Of a stretch of DNA of 64,000 bases, positions 44,301-58,379 are shown one piece after another; position 1 is the stretch's first letter, and each line of letters begins with the position of its first letter. The notes beneath the pieces are model-generated. The model was not told the origin of the DNA and searched no databases. It saw nothing but the letters and a program-made list of their open reading frames with translations. Location of the stretch: contig NC_088310.1 of NCBI RefSeq assembly GCF_910592395.1, positions 11,975,501 through 12,039,500 on the forward strand, read 5' to 3'. The stretch is from Lineus longissimus (taxonomy: Eukaryota; Nemertea; Pilidiophora; Heteronemertea; Lineidae). The position numbers were made by a program, and so were the translations under genes.

Positions 44301-47300
44301 ATAAATGCGTAGTTTCTTGTTAGCCACCTATTGAGTAGCGCTCTAGGTTTCAGAAACCAAAAAAAAACATGTCTTTGCCAAAACAACTGCTGAATCAACA
44401 CTGACATACTGTAAGGACCGAGAAATCAATGATTTTAGGAACTACGGTGAGGGGGGGGGGGGGGCTGCGCATGAATAAAAACAAAACTCCCTAATGTGTG
44501 AGACCTGTGAACATGACCAGTGGTTAAACGAGTCAATCAATATCATCTTTAGCATGTGGCAGACGCTCTTACCACAATGCCAAATAAGTAAAAGAAGTTC
44601 AGTCAGATATCAAGATATGACCTCAACATCAACAAACACGACATTACGGAGCTCGTATATTTCCTAGCGTCTTTTTCTTTGTTTTAGCGGTCTCATGGTA
44701 AAGTTTTTCTGGAATCTTATAGTTTGCATTTAAGGCAATATTACATTTGGATGATCTGAATCTTTTAGTATTCAACAGAAAATGCTATTCCTGTCAAACT
44801 CGATAAGGAAATTGTCGTAACATTTAGGGGTTCAGTTCTCATATCAGTGCCCATATCATATCAATTGGCAAATCTCCAACTTGCCAACCCCCGTAAATCT
44901 GCTCTTGTGATAGATATAATGCCCTCCCCATAGCAGCTCTTCGACCTTACACTTATTCCACAAATTATATTTTTGTTTGCTGTGAAAATGACACCCAATT
45001 TATATTTATTCAATATAAGATCAACATGGTCCTTGCAGTTGTGATGGAAATTCATCCCTATCACTAAGGCCAATTCTTTGATGTTTATTAATTAACCCTC
45101 GTCAAGGGCAAGGACCGAGATGATATCACGATCAACTCGTGAGCCTGCACTGATGATCAAACTGGCAATGATCTTGACGTACGTATTACCAACTAACGGA
45201 GAAGTTCAGGAAGTCGGAGGGGGATCGACCGAACCATATTCCCGCCAAACTTTATAACAGACCATATATAACCGGACTCGCCTGGAGGGCTTCATATCAT
45301 CGCGACATTCATTGACAACATATGTTTCGTTTCCCATTCAAAAGCATTCACTGAGTATTCAAGTTGAGTGTCAGTCCATGATACCACCATGCAGGATCAT
45401 GCAAATGGTGGCAAGGTGGGGGGGGGGTCAACAGATCTAGTTGTAATTTCTACCACAGACCTGTCCTAGGGTACTATGAAGGCTGGTGGATTGGTTTCGA
45501 AAATAACCCCACAGTTTTGGGGTACGGCTGTTAACCATTTCCTACTCATTTTCCTTTTAAAAAAACATGCATTATCCCTCAAAATAGGCTAAGTCTTTTG
45601 TCAATTTTCGTGCATCAAACAGAATTATCACTAAACACCGCCTATTGAAATTGAAAGTACATGATCTGAGCTACCTTTTCATGCCTTTTGTTTTGCCCCA
45701 GGTACATTTTAATGACAGGTACAGTACGTCCCAAAAACAATGCAATCTCAAATTTCAGTAAAAAGGCAATTTTAACTCTCCTTTAGCTCCAACACTGCAG
45801 TTTTTTAGGTGATGCCACTTCCAGGTAAGGAAGTCAGAATGCTGTTTTTTAATTTGCAAAAGAAAAAAATCCGGCCGCCCTCACGGTTTTCCGGTGAGGG
45901 GGTCGAGTCGCGCCCTTCTGTTGCACTCCGAGACTTGGGAGCAATCATTAGGAATAAAACCCAAGTTGAGGACTTACGTAAAGTTCAAGCACTTATTTCA
46001 AACGGAACCTTATGTATTTTCATTTTTAACGCGATACCAGCGTTCTTTATTTGCACAATTTCGGTGTGGGGTACTCCCCCTGGAAATAGAAACGGGTCGT
46101 TTCAGTGGCACGCCACCTGCACTTCGAATTTGTAAACTTTGTAATTTAAACACATGTGAAGATGAGCAGCACTTTTTATGTTCCTGCCCTCGATTTAACG
46201 AATTGAGGGCTACTTTTTTCAATTCTATTAGTATTTCACATCGTGAATTTGTAGCAATGTCCGAGAAGGCCAAGTTAATTTTCTGTTGCACCAATAGGCA
46301 AACACAAACCTCAAAATTTGTTTCTCGGGCGTGGAGGGTGCGGACTGATATTTTGTTTAAATAAACAGAAGGTCGGTCCGTACTTTCCCTGCCTGAGAGA
46401 TATATTTTGGGGTGGGTGCTGTTTCTTTTACTCTTGTTTAAACAAAGGTGGTAATTAATTATTATTATTTATTTATTTTTCACCGTCATATTGTGTACTT
46501 TTTCTATTTGTTTTGGACACTTAAAAACTATTATGTATTTTTTAGTTCGAAGTGACAAATAAGCCCAGGAGGGCTGGGTGTACTTAAGTTAATTTCTAGA
46601 TATCTGTACATATATTATGACTGTATACTTGTCACTATAATAAATAAATAAAACTAAAACTAAAACCTTCTCACTGGTGCCCATTTTTTGCCCATTCCCT
46701 CAGATAACTGACGAAATACACGTGCTTTCCAAATAAAATTACATTTTTAGATGTTAGTGAACCCCCCTCTCCCTTGCCCCTCCCACACACTCCCTCAAAC
46801 AACCTAGAGGCCTTTATTACCCCTGTGGAGGCTTAGCGGTCTAGGCGGAAACGAACAACAGCAACGACAACAACAACAACAGTTACAGTTACAATGCATT
46901 GTGTACATGCACGTGTACATTGTGTGATAGTCTATTGAAAATGGAACCTGAAAAATCACAGTTGAAATGTGGATTTGCTGTCATATCCAAGGATATCGAG
47001 TGTGGTACTGACGCTTCATACCCCAATGACAAGAGTGTGATCCCCTTGAAACAATGTAAGAAGGATGTGCACTCCCATTTGATGCGTTGGATGTCCTCCA
47101 GGAAAGCCAGTCAAGTCAAAAGTGAATGGGAGCTCATATAGCACTTCGTGCTGGCGTGTTTGATATGAGTTCTCCAGTTCTGGACACCACAATATGCCCG
47201 AACCACCGATACAAGTTGAGTTTATCATGGAATCAGCAAAGGAGATGCCAGCACCCACTTCATCAACCCTTTAAAACAAGTCGGAAGCCCAGAAAAGATG

Positions 47301-50300
47301 GTGGTTCAGTTCATCGAGTGATGTCTCGGGAATAGGCCTACATCAAGTGGGGAGTTTTTGTCCCAGTTGGCTCAGGTAAGGGATCAGTCTCAAAATCACT
47401 AAAGTGGAAAAGAAGCAGTAGGCCTGTAATGATACCCACTCTGACTAAACCTAACTTTGGTGCAAAACCAACTTGAGTGATAACGATTTACCACTTCACT
47501 TGTGTTCTTCCTAGAAAGTTGATTGGAGCCTTGGCTTGATGATCAGGAAGTCCCAGTTATGATTCCCTGCCAGTGCCACTGGAGGTGATGCTTCACTGCC
47601 GTACAAAATCAGCATGGCCGGTCGCATTATCAAAACAAGTCTATCATCATCATCATGTCCTCACACTATTATATTGCACATCATATTATCATTACCCCCA
47701 TAATCTGGTGCCTTTTCAGCTCTGTGTAAAGGATGTGAGGCTAAACATCGAGTATCTGTGGCAAATGTAGAACCAGAAGTAGAACCAGCACCCATGGATA
47801 CAGAGGTGAGTTGAATGAAAAAAAAGGGGAGAAGATTCGGGGCAAGCCAAAGTGAATATTGGTTAATTCTGCCTGCAGCAACTGACTTACATGTAAGAAG
47901 GTCACTGATGAGAGAGGAGGGACTAAGCTGAAAACCTTGATGCCATTCTGGCTCCCATCTCCTTGGCAATGAGGGATTCTAAGCCAAACCTGATTCTCCA
48001 TCAATATCTTTTTTCAGTCCGCTGTTGCCTCTTCCTCTGTTCAACCAGCCGACGCCTTAGAAAAACCAGCAGACGGGACAGAAGGGCAAATTTGATGGGT
48101 AATGTTGTTGCAACAGTATCATAAGGACTGCTGGTCAAGCACTCTTGAGCTGGGAGAGAGAAATGATAAGAGGGTGGAGACAGATTTTCTGAAATGTTGG
48201 TCTTTGAGTCATGACTGGGCAGAATTAGCCCAGTGAAAGTTGTCAGCTACACATCAAGAATTCTTGATTTAGAATGAAAGGGTACGACTTTATTGGATGT
48301 ACATTCATCAGGCTTGACCTGAGATTTTCCACGCCATTGATTGCAAATGCATTGTTCGCATTCTACAATACATCTCTCTTTTTCTAAAGAAAATACATGG
48401 TGAATTTCCTAAAACTGTTACATGCTGTGTTTTTGTCTCCCTTGACTAACATAACCTGCAATATGAAGAACATCCAGATTTGATGTTCTAGTATATCTAG
48501 CGGATGGTTCATCAGGTAAAATGCGAGGCTTGGTTAAAAAATGATTTTATAGCGATATATTGGGATAAATTTGAACTTTGGCTTTCAGTAAACAATTGTA
48601 AATGCCAAGATAGATTTTTAATGTCAGTATACTTAGTAGCGCTAATGTCAGTTTTGAACAACCAAGCCTGCTACTGGAAAGTGCGACTCTCTCCTGATAC
48701 TATCCTGCACTTGGGCCTGACATGTAGTACCGTAAATGAGGTGTTACTAGTATTGGTCCCTCCCTAGTAGTGGTTAGTAGTGGTTTGGCTATTGTCTGCA
48801 AAATAGCCTTTTTGCTATGTATCATTATATTAGCTTGTAAATAAATCACCCATTTGTAAAAAAAAAGTGTCCCTGCTTCTTAGGTGGCAGCACTGTCCTC
48901 TGCAGACAGGTACAAGTGTAGCATGTGGAAAGTTGTGATCTCTCCTAAGGGACTGGACAGTACCGTAACTCAGTTCATGAAAAACTTCTCCATTCCAGTA
49001 CATGTATATGTACAATTTAGCCAATGCTAGAGCAACTCCAGGAGAACATTTCACCGCCAACCAAGGAGCTAAAAACTTCCAATAGCAGTACTCTGACGGT
49101 GCAGCCAACTGCAGGGTTGTCCTCATCAAACAGTAATTACAGTAGGAACTGCACCTTTGGTCAATTGGCTCCTTAGCAATGGAAGGTGTTACTAGTATGT
49201 GAAATGAGCACTTCTGCAAGGTTCTTAGGAACAGGATGATCCCTGCATGGGTTGATAAAGATGTATTAGTAGGTCATACCACATGCCCTTCAGGTGCCTT
49301 AGCCATGGGGGGGGGGGGTCCAACCCTTACAACATGCTCTGGCAACATGACACAGGCTAATGAATGGGTCAACATTAGCATCCTCACCAACAGGGGGGTT
49401 TTCTTTAGGTTTTCGGACTGTAAGAAGGCCTACATGTAGCTTATTCAATTACGTTGCCATCAGGTAGGCCAAGGCCGAAATGTTATTTGAAATTCAAATC
49501 AGCATTTCAGGACCTATGGGGCCCAATTCCCCAAAGGGCTTTCATCAAGGGCAAATTTGTAGTGATGAGCTTGTTCTTTTTTGGGGGGAAAAATGCAAGT
49601 GGAGTTATTTACCGGTAGGCCTACTTAAAATAGGTTAGTAGGCCTAGGCATGGGGGGGGGGTGTGATCATGGTGGTTGACAGTAACAACTAATCCTCATG
49701 GCCAGCACCAAGCATAAATTATGTGTTCATTATGCATTTATTTTATAATTCATCAAGTGTACACAAGGTGGCAGCACTAGCCAATGAGTGTCATTTTGGT
49801 GGAAAATAGCACTTTTTCCTTGGTTTATCCTGGGAAAACAGTAAAAGCGGTCGGACATTTTATTTCTGATTTTGAAAGTAGGTATCATTACCTTTATCAT
49901 GTGCAAGCCACAGCATTCAAAGACCTGCAGTGTTGGAGATATGAGCGTCGATAGAGAGCTCTTCCTAAGCACTGCCCCTAGGTATGCATAATTACTAGGC
50001 CTAGCACGACCAAAGTATGAAGTGTTACTCAATGACCTGTTGCAGAATGGAAGATCTCATCAAATACTTCCATCATACAAAGGGGGAAAATCCAGCTATT
50101 TTTTTTAGTCTCTGCAGGAGTGCCCAACATTGACCCAAAAATACACAAAAAATAGGGGGAAAAAAGCTAAAACAAGCCCCCTAACTAGGCCTGCCCCTAA
50201 CTCGGTTGCTAGTGATTTTTGAGAGTCATCAATTGCTGTGTAATGATGTCTTAGTGGAAGGATCTTGCATACCTAATCTCGTTAAAAACGGTTGACCCCC

Positions 50301-53300
50301 ACCTTGCCACCCTCTGCATGGTGGTATCATGGACTGACACTTAATAGGCAGATTTTCATGGCACCAGAAGGAACTCAATCACTTCCAGTATCTTCCAAAT
50401 AATACATCATAGCACCATTACCTACCTAGAAGTCCGTAACTTCAAAGCACTTTCTGTCAATGCCTAACTAATCATCTGTACAGTAAAACTTACCGAGAGG
50501 TCCAGGAATTCCATAGCACTTCCAGCATTTTTGTCAATTCCTAATAAGATATTCATAGCACCATCAGGCAGAATAGGGTTCCGTGCACACTGAAAAGATG
50601 CCAGAGGCCATGATTCAGTGGTGAGCAACTATTTACTGGTCAATCTTCTGGTATGTTGTTGGTTCCTAATCGACATTTTTCCTGCTACTGGCATTGTTTT
50701 TCCACGACTTTCCTACAGTATGTCCGTATGACACCCAGTTCGAAATCGGGATACCCGTTATTGGTGCACCAAACAGATTTGTGGATGGGTGATTCGGGCA
50801 TTTGCTTCGAGAATACGGAACTCCCTACTCTAGCACTCGACGACTGGTAAAATACTGTTGACAGTTTCAAAGATGGCTCATGCTGCAGAGTGTGACCTTT
50901 GAGAGCACGCTTTTGAACAAGACCCAATTCGACAAATCAATACTTTGACCCTATATACTTGAAGCATCGTACGTTAGATCTAACGAGTGACATTACGGGG
51001 TTTCTGATTGACGAACCAGTCGTAAATTCGAAACTGATGCGTAATAAGGCCCAACTTAATTCGAATAAATAGGGTCATTTTATAGCTCAAGCTAATATAA
51101 ATCCATACATGTAGGGTATTATTTACTATTTCGTGCAAACTTACCTTGAAGACCTTTAGTGTTTCATTGACCTTGAGGCTTTCACCCAATATGGTTCCCC
51201 CCGTCTCTGGAATCCTATTCCTACTCATGTTCAACCTCAGAAGTGAACGGTTAATCTTTATTGCTGCGGCCATTGCCTGTGCCCCCTCAATACCAAACCC
51301 ATTCATAGACACATCCAAACGCTTCAGGCCAATATTTTCCTGCAAAACGATATTTGAATTTGCCATCAATGACCGTAAAAATCAGTACCTGCCGGAACAC
51401 GCAATCTCTATACCGGACCTAGATAGGCTATCCACTCACTCTGCACTAACAGTAGCCTGTTGAACACTTTGAAATCTGTACCCAATAATCACAGATATGT
51501 TGAAACTATTGCATTCAGCCACCAAGTTTAGGTGAGTGGAAGAATTCTTTGAACCACTTTAGTATTGGCTTCTGGGAGAGATCCTCCTCGGCGAGGAAAA
51601 AACCTGGACTTGATTATAATAGGCTTTATACGCTGGTGCAAAACCATGCGACTGTAATATGAACTATTTGCGTTGTGTTGGGATCGCCCAATGCAAGAAT
51701 AAGTTTTCGTTAATCATATCACATATTGGGATCAATTAGATAATATTGAGACGAAAATTCCTGGTAAGCCGGCATGGTGTGAGACCCCTTTCCAAATTTT
51801 CTCAAATTGGCCTAAACCCATGTGTACATTTACGTCTCTGCCGCCGACTAATAGCCTTCGCCTGCAAAACTATATTTATAAATTTTCTTATGCGCCAAAA
51901 AGCATTGTTAAGAGGATGGCGGTTAACCAAATCTTTCTCAGTGTACCGACTGCGAACCTGCCACGTACCTGTATTCCATGACACAGACGTTTAGCACCAT
52001 TCAGCCGGAGATGATTCCAACTTAGATCTAATGACTCTAACGTACAATTCTCTACCAAGGCATCTCCAAAACATCGCCCAGCTACGTCCTCGAAGTGGTT
52101 GTGAGCTAACCGTAATTTCTTCAAGTGACGGTTTTCCTAGAAATAGCCAAGTTGAATTAATTCGTTGGTGTTATTTCATGTGCCGTGGGCGGAAAGCTTA
52201 TTCGAATCGCACTCTGTCCACAGTAGGTGTGATCAAAGCATTCAACCCGCTGCATAAAGAAGACCTATATGCCTAGTTTGCATTTATATCTATTTGAGAT
52301 ATTGTGATACACATCGTGACAACATTTTGGATACTTTATATCGTGTTCCGATATTGAGTATTAATAGTGAAGCAGTAAATGAAACCGAACGAAAGTGCGT
52401 CATATCACGTTACATGTTACATGTTTTAGCAGATCGATTACGTATTCTCCGGCAAAAACCAACCCGCCAGCAAGATATCGGCAACTTTCGAATAGCCGAG
52501 CAGTTGTCCGGACTATTTCCGAGCACAAAGTAGTCGAATGATTCAGCAACCTTCGGCAAAATGGAACACCAGCGAATGTTTCATCCCGAATGATTCGGCA
52601 CGCTCAGCGTGCGCCAGTCATAGCAATATCTCCGCAATGTTCAAAACATTCAAAATTACACGCAGACTGGTTGTTTTGAATAGCAGTGTTTATGAGATGG
52701 TCCCTCTAGTCTGCTTCTTAAGACGGTCCCTCCGATGTCACAATCGGTTGCGCGCGCATAGTAAATTTGGAAGGAAGTGGAATCCTCGCAGGTTCACTTT
52801 CTGTCGATCAAAGGCCTTTTTTGGCAATCTACTTATAAAAACTGGGAGTTAAAACCCCTCAGGTGAGAACAAAATATGTATAGAACCCCTGTTCGTAGTC
52901 CCTGTGTTTTATATTGCCAGATCTACCACTTCAAAGTCTAGATTCAAATTCACCTCAAAAGCTGTCAGCCCGTCAATATACTGTCTACGCTATTGTACAG
53001 GGTTTGTGTGGTGGAGTGAGCAGAGTGCGCGCCTCGTGGAAATTTATTTCAAATATTCCCTGTAATTCTGGGAATTTATGCTTTCAAAGATCACTTCAGG
53101 TTGTGTACATTGGGCATAATTGATGCTTTCTACTGAGCAAGTGGAGAAGTGTGTTTATTTCATTATTTTGATGAGATGTAATTTGTCTCATCTTACTGGT
53201 GTTGTTGTCTTGGTCCAGGTGGCAGCATCTGCTAGTCAAATGGAAAATTGTCTCCAGTTGGAATATACAAGCATAATATTTTGGTCACATTTTAATGGTT

Positions 53301-56300
53301 GTGAAGAACTTGTCGCAGTTTCAATATTAATTTGTCTGATTTAGTTTATCAGAGAGTAAGCAGGTGGCAGCACCGCTTTGTGTGTGAAATGGCAAGTCGT
53401 CTTCTGTCTTCTTGGTTGTGACTATGTCTTCTGTCCAGATTACGCTTCCTGATGTCTTTGTAGTAGAGATTTTCTTCAACAGTGTTTCATGTACTTATGA
53501 TGTGTACAACTTGTATATTTTCAGAACAAAGTTAAAAGACTTTGACTACCAAATTTTTGAGTTGTTCTCTTCTTATCCAAACCACTGTTATTTGGTATTT
53601 TCAACGAATCAAAAAATCCTCCAAAATCATTGATCAGACCAGGGCATGCCAACTGAAATGTTAGTAGTTTGTTGTATACTGTGAGTTGTTTTCGAGTGAA
53701 AAAAACGACTTACCATAAGCATGTGTTGGAACACCGCAGCATCGGAGTCTTCCAGACTATTTCCTGTGCGGATATTAATGGGAAAAGGTTAGACCAAAGT
53801 ACTGTTGGACGATTTAAAGAAGAGTGTAGGAATTTAGTCTATAATGCCAGTGTGAGGTACTTCAGATGTATCGCAGTCAAATAATGTAAAATTCGTTTTT
53901 ATGGCCAAGTTCCGATACATGATACCGCGTTCAACATCATTCACATAGTGCATATCAGAATGTATATTCTTATTCAAAAGGCATCCACCTACATTGAATT
54001 CAAATAACGCCCTTTCATAAAGTTATGTTATATAGATATAGCGGCCTCTAACAATGACTAATATGATTTGGCGGCATCTTGGACGCCATCTTTGATTTCT
54101 TGAAGTGACACGGGTAGCTGAGTTCGTGCGATGGCGTCTTAAAAAACTGCAAAAATTAACCATTAAAACTGCTATATAGACCACAAACTCCTCTATTCCC
54201 TTCTGGTTCTGCATATTCTGCAAGACTTTTCATTTCCCGGAGACTTCAAGTCGGATCAAAATGGTGTCAAATTGTAAACACCTCGTATCAGCCTCAAGGC
54301 AGGCTTTCTGTTAAGGCAACAATTGGTTATTATGATGTCTCAACATATGAGAAATGTCCGATGATATCGAACAAATATTTTCTTCGGCAATGAAAACTGA
54401 AGCACATCATCTGAATTTTTGTTACTAAAGAAAACTATGAAGAGGGATTTTCCGAATGACTTTGACTTTGCGTGTGACATTGACCATGCATTAAATAGAC
54501 ATGTGCGTGAAAGCTGGCAGCTACAATGTATTATATAAAGTATAAAAACACAGTCGAGTTTTGAATTTCGAAGTCGGGTTTTGAATTTCGAAGTCAAGTT
54601 TTGAATTTCGAAGTCAAGTTTTGAATTTCGAATCTCAAATCTCGAAATGAGCCCTCTGGGCTTTCGTAGGTTGTACCTAGAACTAAAAGTCGACCGTTAT
54701 GACTGTAAAGAGAGGTGCACACAGACGAATAACGTTCAGCCTTATTTGACACAGCCCTATTTAAAGGTGGCACATCCACGAAAAATTATCGTGTGCTATG
54801 TCTAATGCCGTCATCAAACACCCACGCATGCGCACAGGCCTTCAAATGAACTCTTCGTAAACGGCTGACTACAAGTTTGATATGAAGCCCCGATTAGGTA
54901 CTGTCACAAATAAATAAGTGAGCCTTATATATTTTTGGTACTGCGTTATTCTGCTGTGTGCGGACGCTTTCGCCTCGTGGCACAGTCGTATTCACCGTCC
55001 ATGTTATACCGATATCACGATGGAGCCAATCACATATAACGCCTCACATTGCATGACTTGCCTGTTCATAGATACATGTACCGTAAATTCATGACTGCTA
55101 GACTCTCAAGCCTTCCGAGTTACCGTTTAGCAATGGAGTAATCATTTCACACAGATGATGAGAGCAAAATTATGTGCCATCATCCTGACATATTTAAAGG
55201 AAAATTTGTATTTTTGTTCTTTGATATAATTCTGGCAAAAGTGTGTGGTAGGTGCCGTATAAAATCGGCCTTCTTAACATTCAGGACCGATACACCAGAC
55301 CTGACGATGCCTTTAAGTCCCTCTTCTCAGAAGGAGAGTTTTCTTCTCCGATGAGGACAACCTAACTCGCCCCATTGCCGATATTTTAAAAAAATCAGAC
55401 ACTGGAATTTATCAATTGCCGCCATCTTGAATGTATGCATCCTAAGCGATTCAGGGTTTTGATAGTCCTACGTCATCCACTGCTTCACCAGTTTGGACTG
55501 TAAATCGTATTCAGGTCGAATTAGTGCCACTTTATCTCATAAAACTTTTTTTTTTAATCAATAACTAAGAAAATATGATTTTGATAAATAAAAGCTGACA
55601 CTTACTGGTGGGTTTTAAGAGGATTGTATGGAGAACTATAAACGCAGCCTAGTGCAGCAATCATTTTCGCGGGCTTAGTGGTGATGCGTAGCCTCATTAT
55701 AATAAGAAAGATGTTTTCTTTTCTATATCTGCGGTACTGCTTTTCAAGATGGTGGCAAGTTACTAGTTCTAGAGGGATGGTAAGGAACGAAAAAAGCGCC
55801 TCTAGTGTCAGGATTGGTGGACAACAGCCAAAAATATGCGATTTGTTTAATGCCGTCATCACCATCAGCGCATGCCCACTGACTTTCAAATTAAGTTTTT
55901 CGAAAACGGCTGAGCTGAAGGTTGTCAGTCAACCGCAGACAGGGGCTCAGCGTTATTCGTGGCGCAAGAAACAGGGTCCATACCAGAATATAGTCGTGCC
56001 AAAAAAAGCCCGAGCATGATTTTTCTGTGTGCGGCTCGCTGAATAAAGAGAATGTGGGTCATCATTGTTCCCAGTGGTCATATCATCACACTTACCTGAT
56101 AAATCTAACTCGACCAACACCTTGTTGTCGCATAACATATCACAAATCGCACAAGCACCAACACCGCCAAGATAATTTTCAGCAAGATCCTGCAATATAA
56201 TGGTTGAAATATGGAATAAAACCGTTCGTCTTATATCCACGACACAGTACGATAGAGCAGGCCAGGGTATATAAGCAGCGGCATTCAAATAGACGGCGCT

Positions 56301-58320
56301 TAGTTTCATTAATATACGCGTCAAAATCACGTGACAAAATGAATGTCACACCACGACCTCTCATACACAACAATGCATTACCCTTGTGAGAGTCAGCGAC
56401 ACGCAGCGGTTGCTGTTGTTCTGCTGGTAGGGCCTACACACTTAATTTTAGCATCGTAATGCAGTTGATAGCCAAAAACCATGTCCTATGATGTAATTTT
56501 AATTGTCAAATTCCTTAGATGTTCAACTGAATGCGTTTCATCTCATAACTTCAAAATGTGCATAATTTTCTGAACGATTTCTTTCCCAGATTATTTTAGC
56601 TCTTTCCTTCTTACCAATTCGGTAACGTATGCATTATCCCGCAAGGCCTCTGATATGTAGAATCCACCTTGGCTTTCGATGAAGTTTCCACTAAGTATTA
56701 CATGTTCCATATTCGGATTCACCTGCCAAGAAAGCATATCTGTAGTTTGAACAGATTCAAGCGAAGATTAAATTGGGCGGGATGAAAATAGAGTGAAACC
56801 TCCCTTAGCGGACACCTCTATAATAAGAACACCCTGGTTGGTTGCTTCCATGCAATTTGACATCTCTAACCAGGACACCACTCTATAAAAGAGCTTCCTT
56901 GCCATGCAGTCTCGAGAGTATCCTTAATAGAGAGGTTTCACTGCACATAATTAACATTATCGTCTTAACCCATTGTTTTATCGGGTGTCAAATAATATTT
57001 TATGACAAATACAAATTCAGGTCATCTTCAAGTTCGATGACGCTAAATTTTCATACCGTTTTGTTGACCATGCAATATGAATGAGTTTTTTGCGAAGATC
57101 AAATCAGAGATTTTAGTGCAATACTGCGAAAATTACACTACGGTGTGCATGCCATCCAGGTAGTGTCGAAATCGGGTTGGTTCAGTATCTGGCACTGGCA
57201 GGCTGGCACTACCACTGACATATTGTTTGCCAGAAAATCTAAATACATTTTTCTGGGATATAAATTTCTCAAAAGTAAATCTGGTGGTCAGCATTAAGTT
57301 AAATCAATTCAAAGTTGTTAACAAAAGATAGAAGCCTCACCACAGCCAGTGGGCTGCAGCCTACACCTTATGCCGGTGAGTCCTAGTCTATTATACTACC
57401 TTATATTCTATCATGTCAATTATATGCCTACGCATAGGCTATACTTAGACTCTCGGGCAGTCCATTGCGTCATCCTAAAATGGGTCTCCTCAACAATGAG
57501 GAACGAGGCCGGTCCGCTGCGTCCGGAGTGGATCTACACTATACAGTAAGTACATGGACAGGAATAGTGACTATACCGTAGAGATGATGACAGACAGCAA
57601 TCTGATTTCATAATAACTTTAGTGGACTGCAGACCTTTTTGAGATGCATCCTTGGGTCAGTGCCAGTATCAGTGGCAGTGCCAGCGTGCCAGTGTCAGGT
57701 ATTGAACTAAACAATCGAAATGGCTAATCAACTCGGAGAAAGCTAGGAGGTTGGTATGGGAGTTACAGGGGAGGCTGGAGGTCATAACTCTCCAATGACC
57801 ATGTCATAATGACGTCATGGCATCGTCAGCTAAAAGCCATACTGCGGAGTTGGAGAATCTAGACGTTGCCGAGAATTGTCGGGCAGATGACTTCCAGACA
57901 GTACACATAGATTTTTCTCTCTCAATTCTTTGGTTGATTATTGATGAAAGATGTTTGGTACATTCGAAAATACTCCCATCAGAGAGCGCAATAGTAATAC
58001 ACTAGAAACAATACCCAAAATGTTTTTTTTCATCCTATGACATAAGACGAACAGTTATTTATCGATAGTTTCTTTTATCATAAGACAAAGCAGAAAGTAA
58101 GAGGGTTTTGTCTTAATTCTGAGCTCACGCATTTTACATTTTACTAATTCTAAATATTTGATGATAATCGCCGTCATCATTATAATCAAGCAGCTCCATG
58201 AAAAACAATTACTGGTGGCGGCATAAACGTGCTTTAGTAGTGCACGCGGGTGATTCGCTATTGCTTTTTAGCTCACCTCTTAGCAGAGGTGAGCTTATCC
58301 CATACCGTGGCGTCCGTCGT

Positions 58321-58379
<59 letters not shown>

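Larger units (their letters stand above)
47126..48095 (+). pseudogene. Broken three-exon gene, Cys/His-containing protein of unknown function
   Basis: Exon a (about 47126-47375) encodes LRAGVFDMSSPVLDTTICPN, then WNQQRRCQHPLHQPFKTSRK, MSRE, an in-frame TAG at 47333-47335, and AYIKWGVFVPVGS before a phase-1 donor GTAAGG. Exon b (47720-47805) completes an Ala codon and encodes LCKGCEAKHRVSVANVEPEV and onward. Exon c (48018-48095) encodes SAVASSSVQPADALEKPADG plus TEGQI, then TGA. Both junctions fit in phase, so this was a spliced gene. The Cys pairs (CPNH, CQHPLH, CKGC) suggest a zinc-binding fold. The upstream start is unclear: a TGA precedes the ATG at 47126. It lies inside an intron of the LRRC74-like gene on the opposite strand, just after the LINE. 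Confidence 0.6.
48882..53370 (+). promoter_or_regulatory. Four AGGTGGCAGCA motifs (CTCF-core-like)
   Basis: AGGTGGCAG followed by CA occurs at 48882, 49766, 53217 and 53362, all on the plus strand within introns of the LRRC74-like gene. It fits the core AGRKGGCRS of the bilaterian CTCF motif, but the left half of the motif is poor at each site, so they may instead mark a short repeat family. Confidence 0.3.

Noticed and set aside
45809-46135. 108-codon ORF overlapping the LINE
   Set aside because: Wrong frame; the neighbouring frame carries the recognisable reverse-transcriptase tail.
48830-49219. 129-codon minus-strand ORF
   Set aside because: Overlaps an AGGTGGCAGCA motif region inside an LRRC74-like intron; no domain, and LRR register needs no extra exon here.
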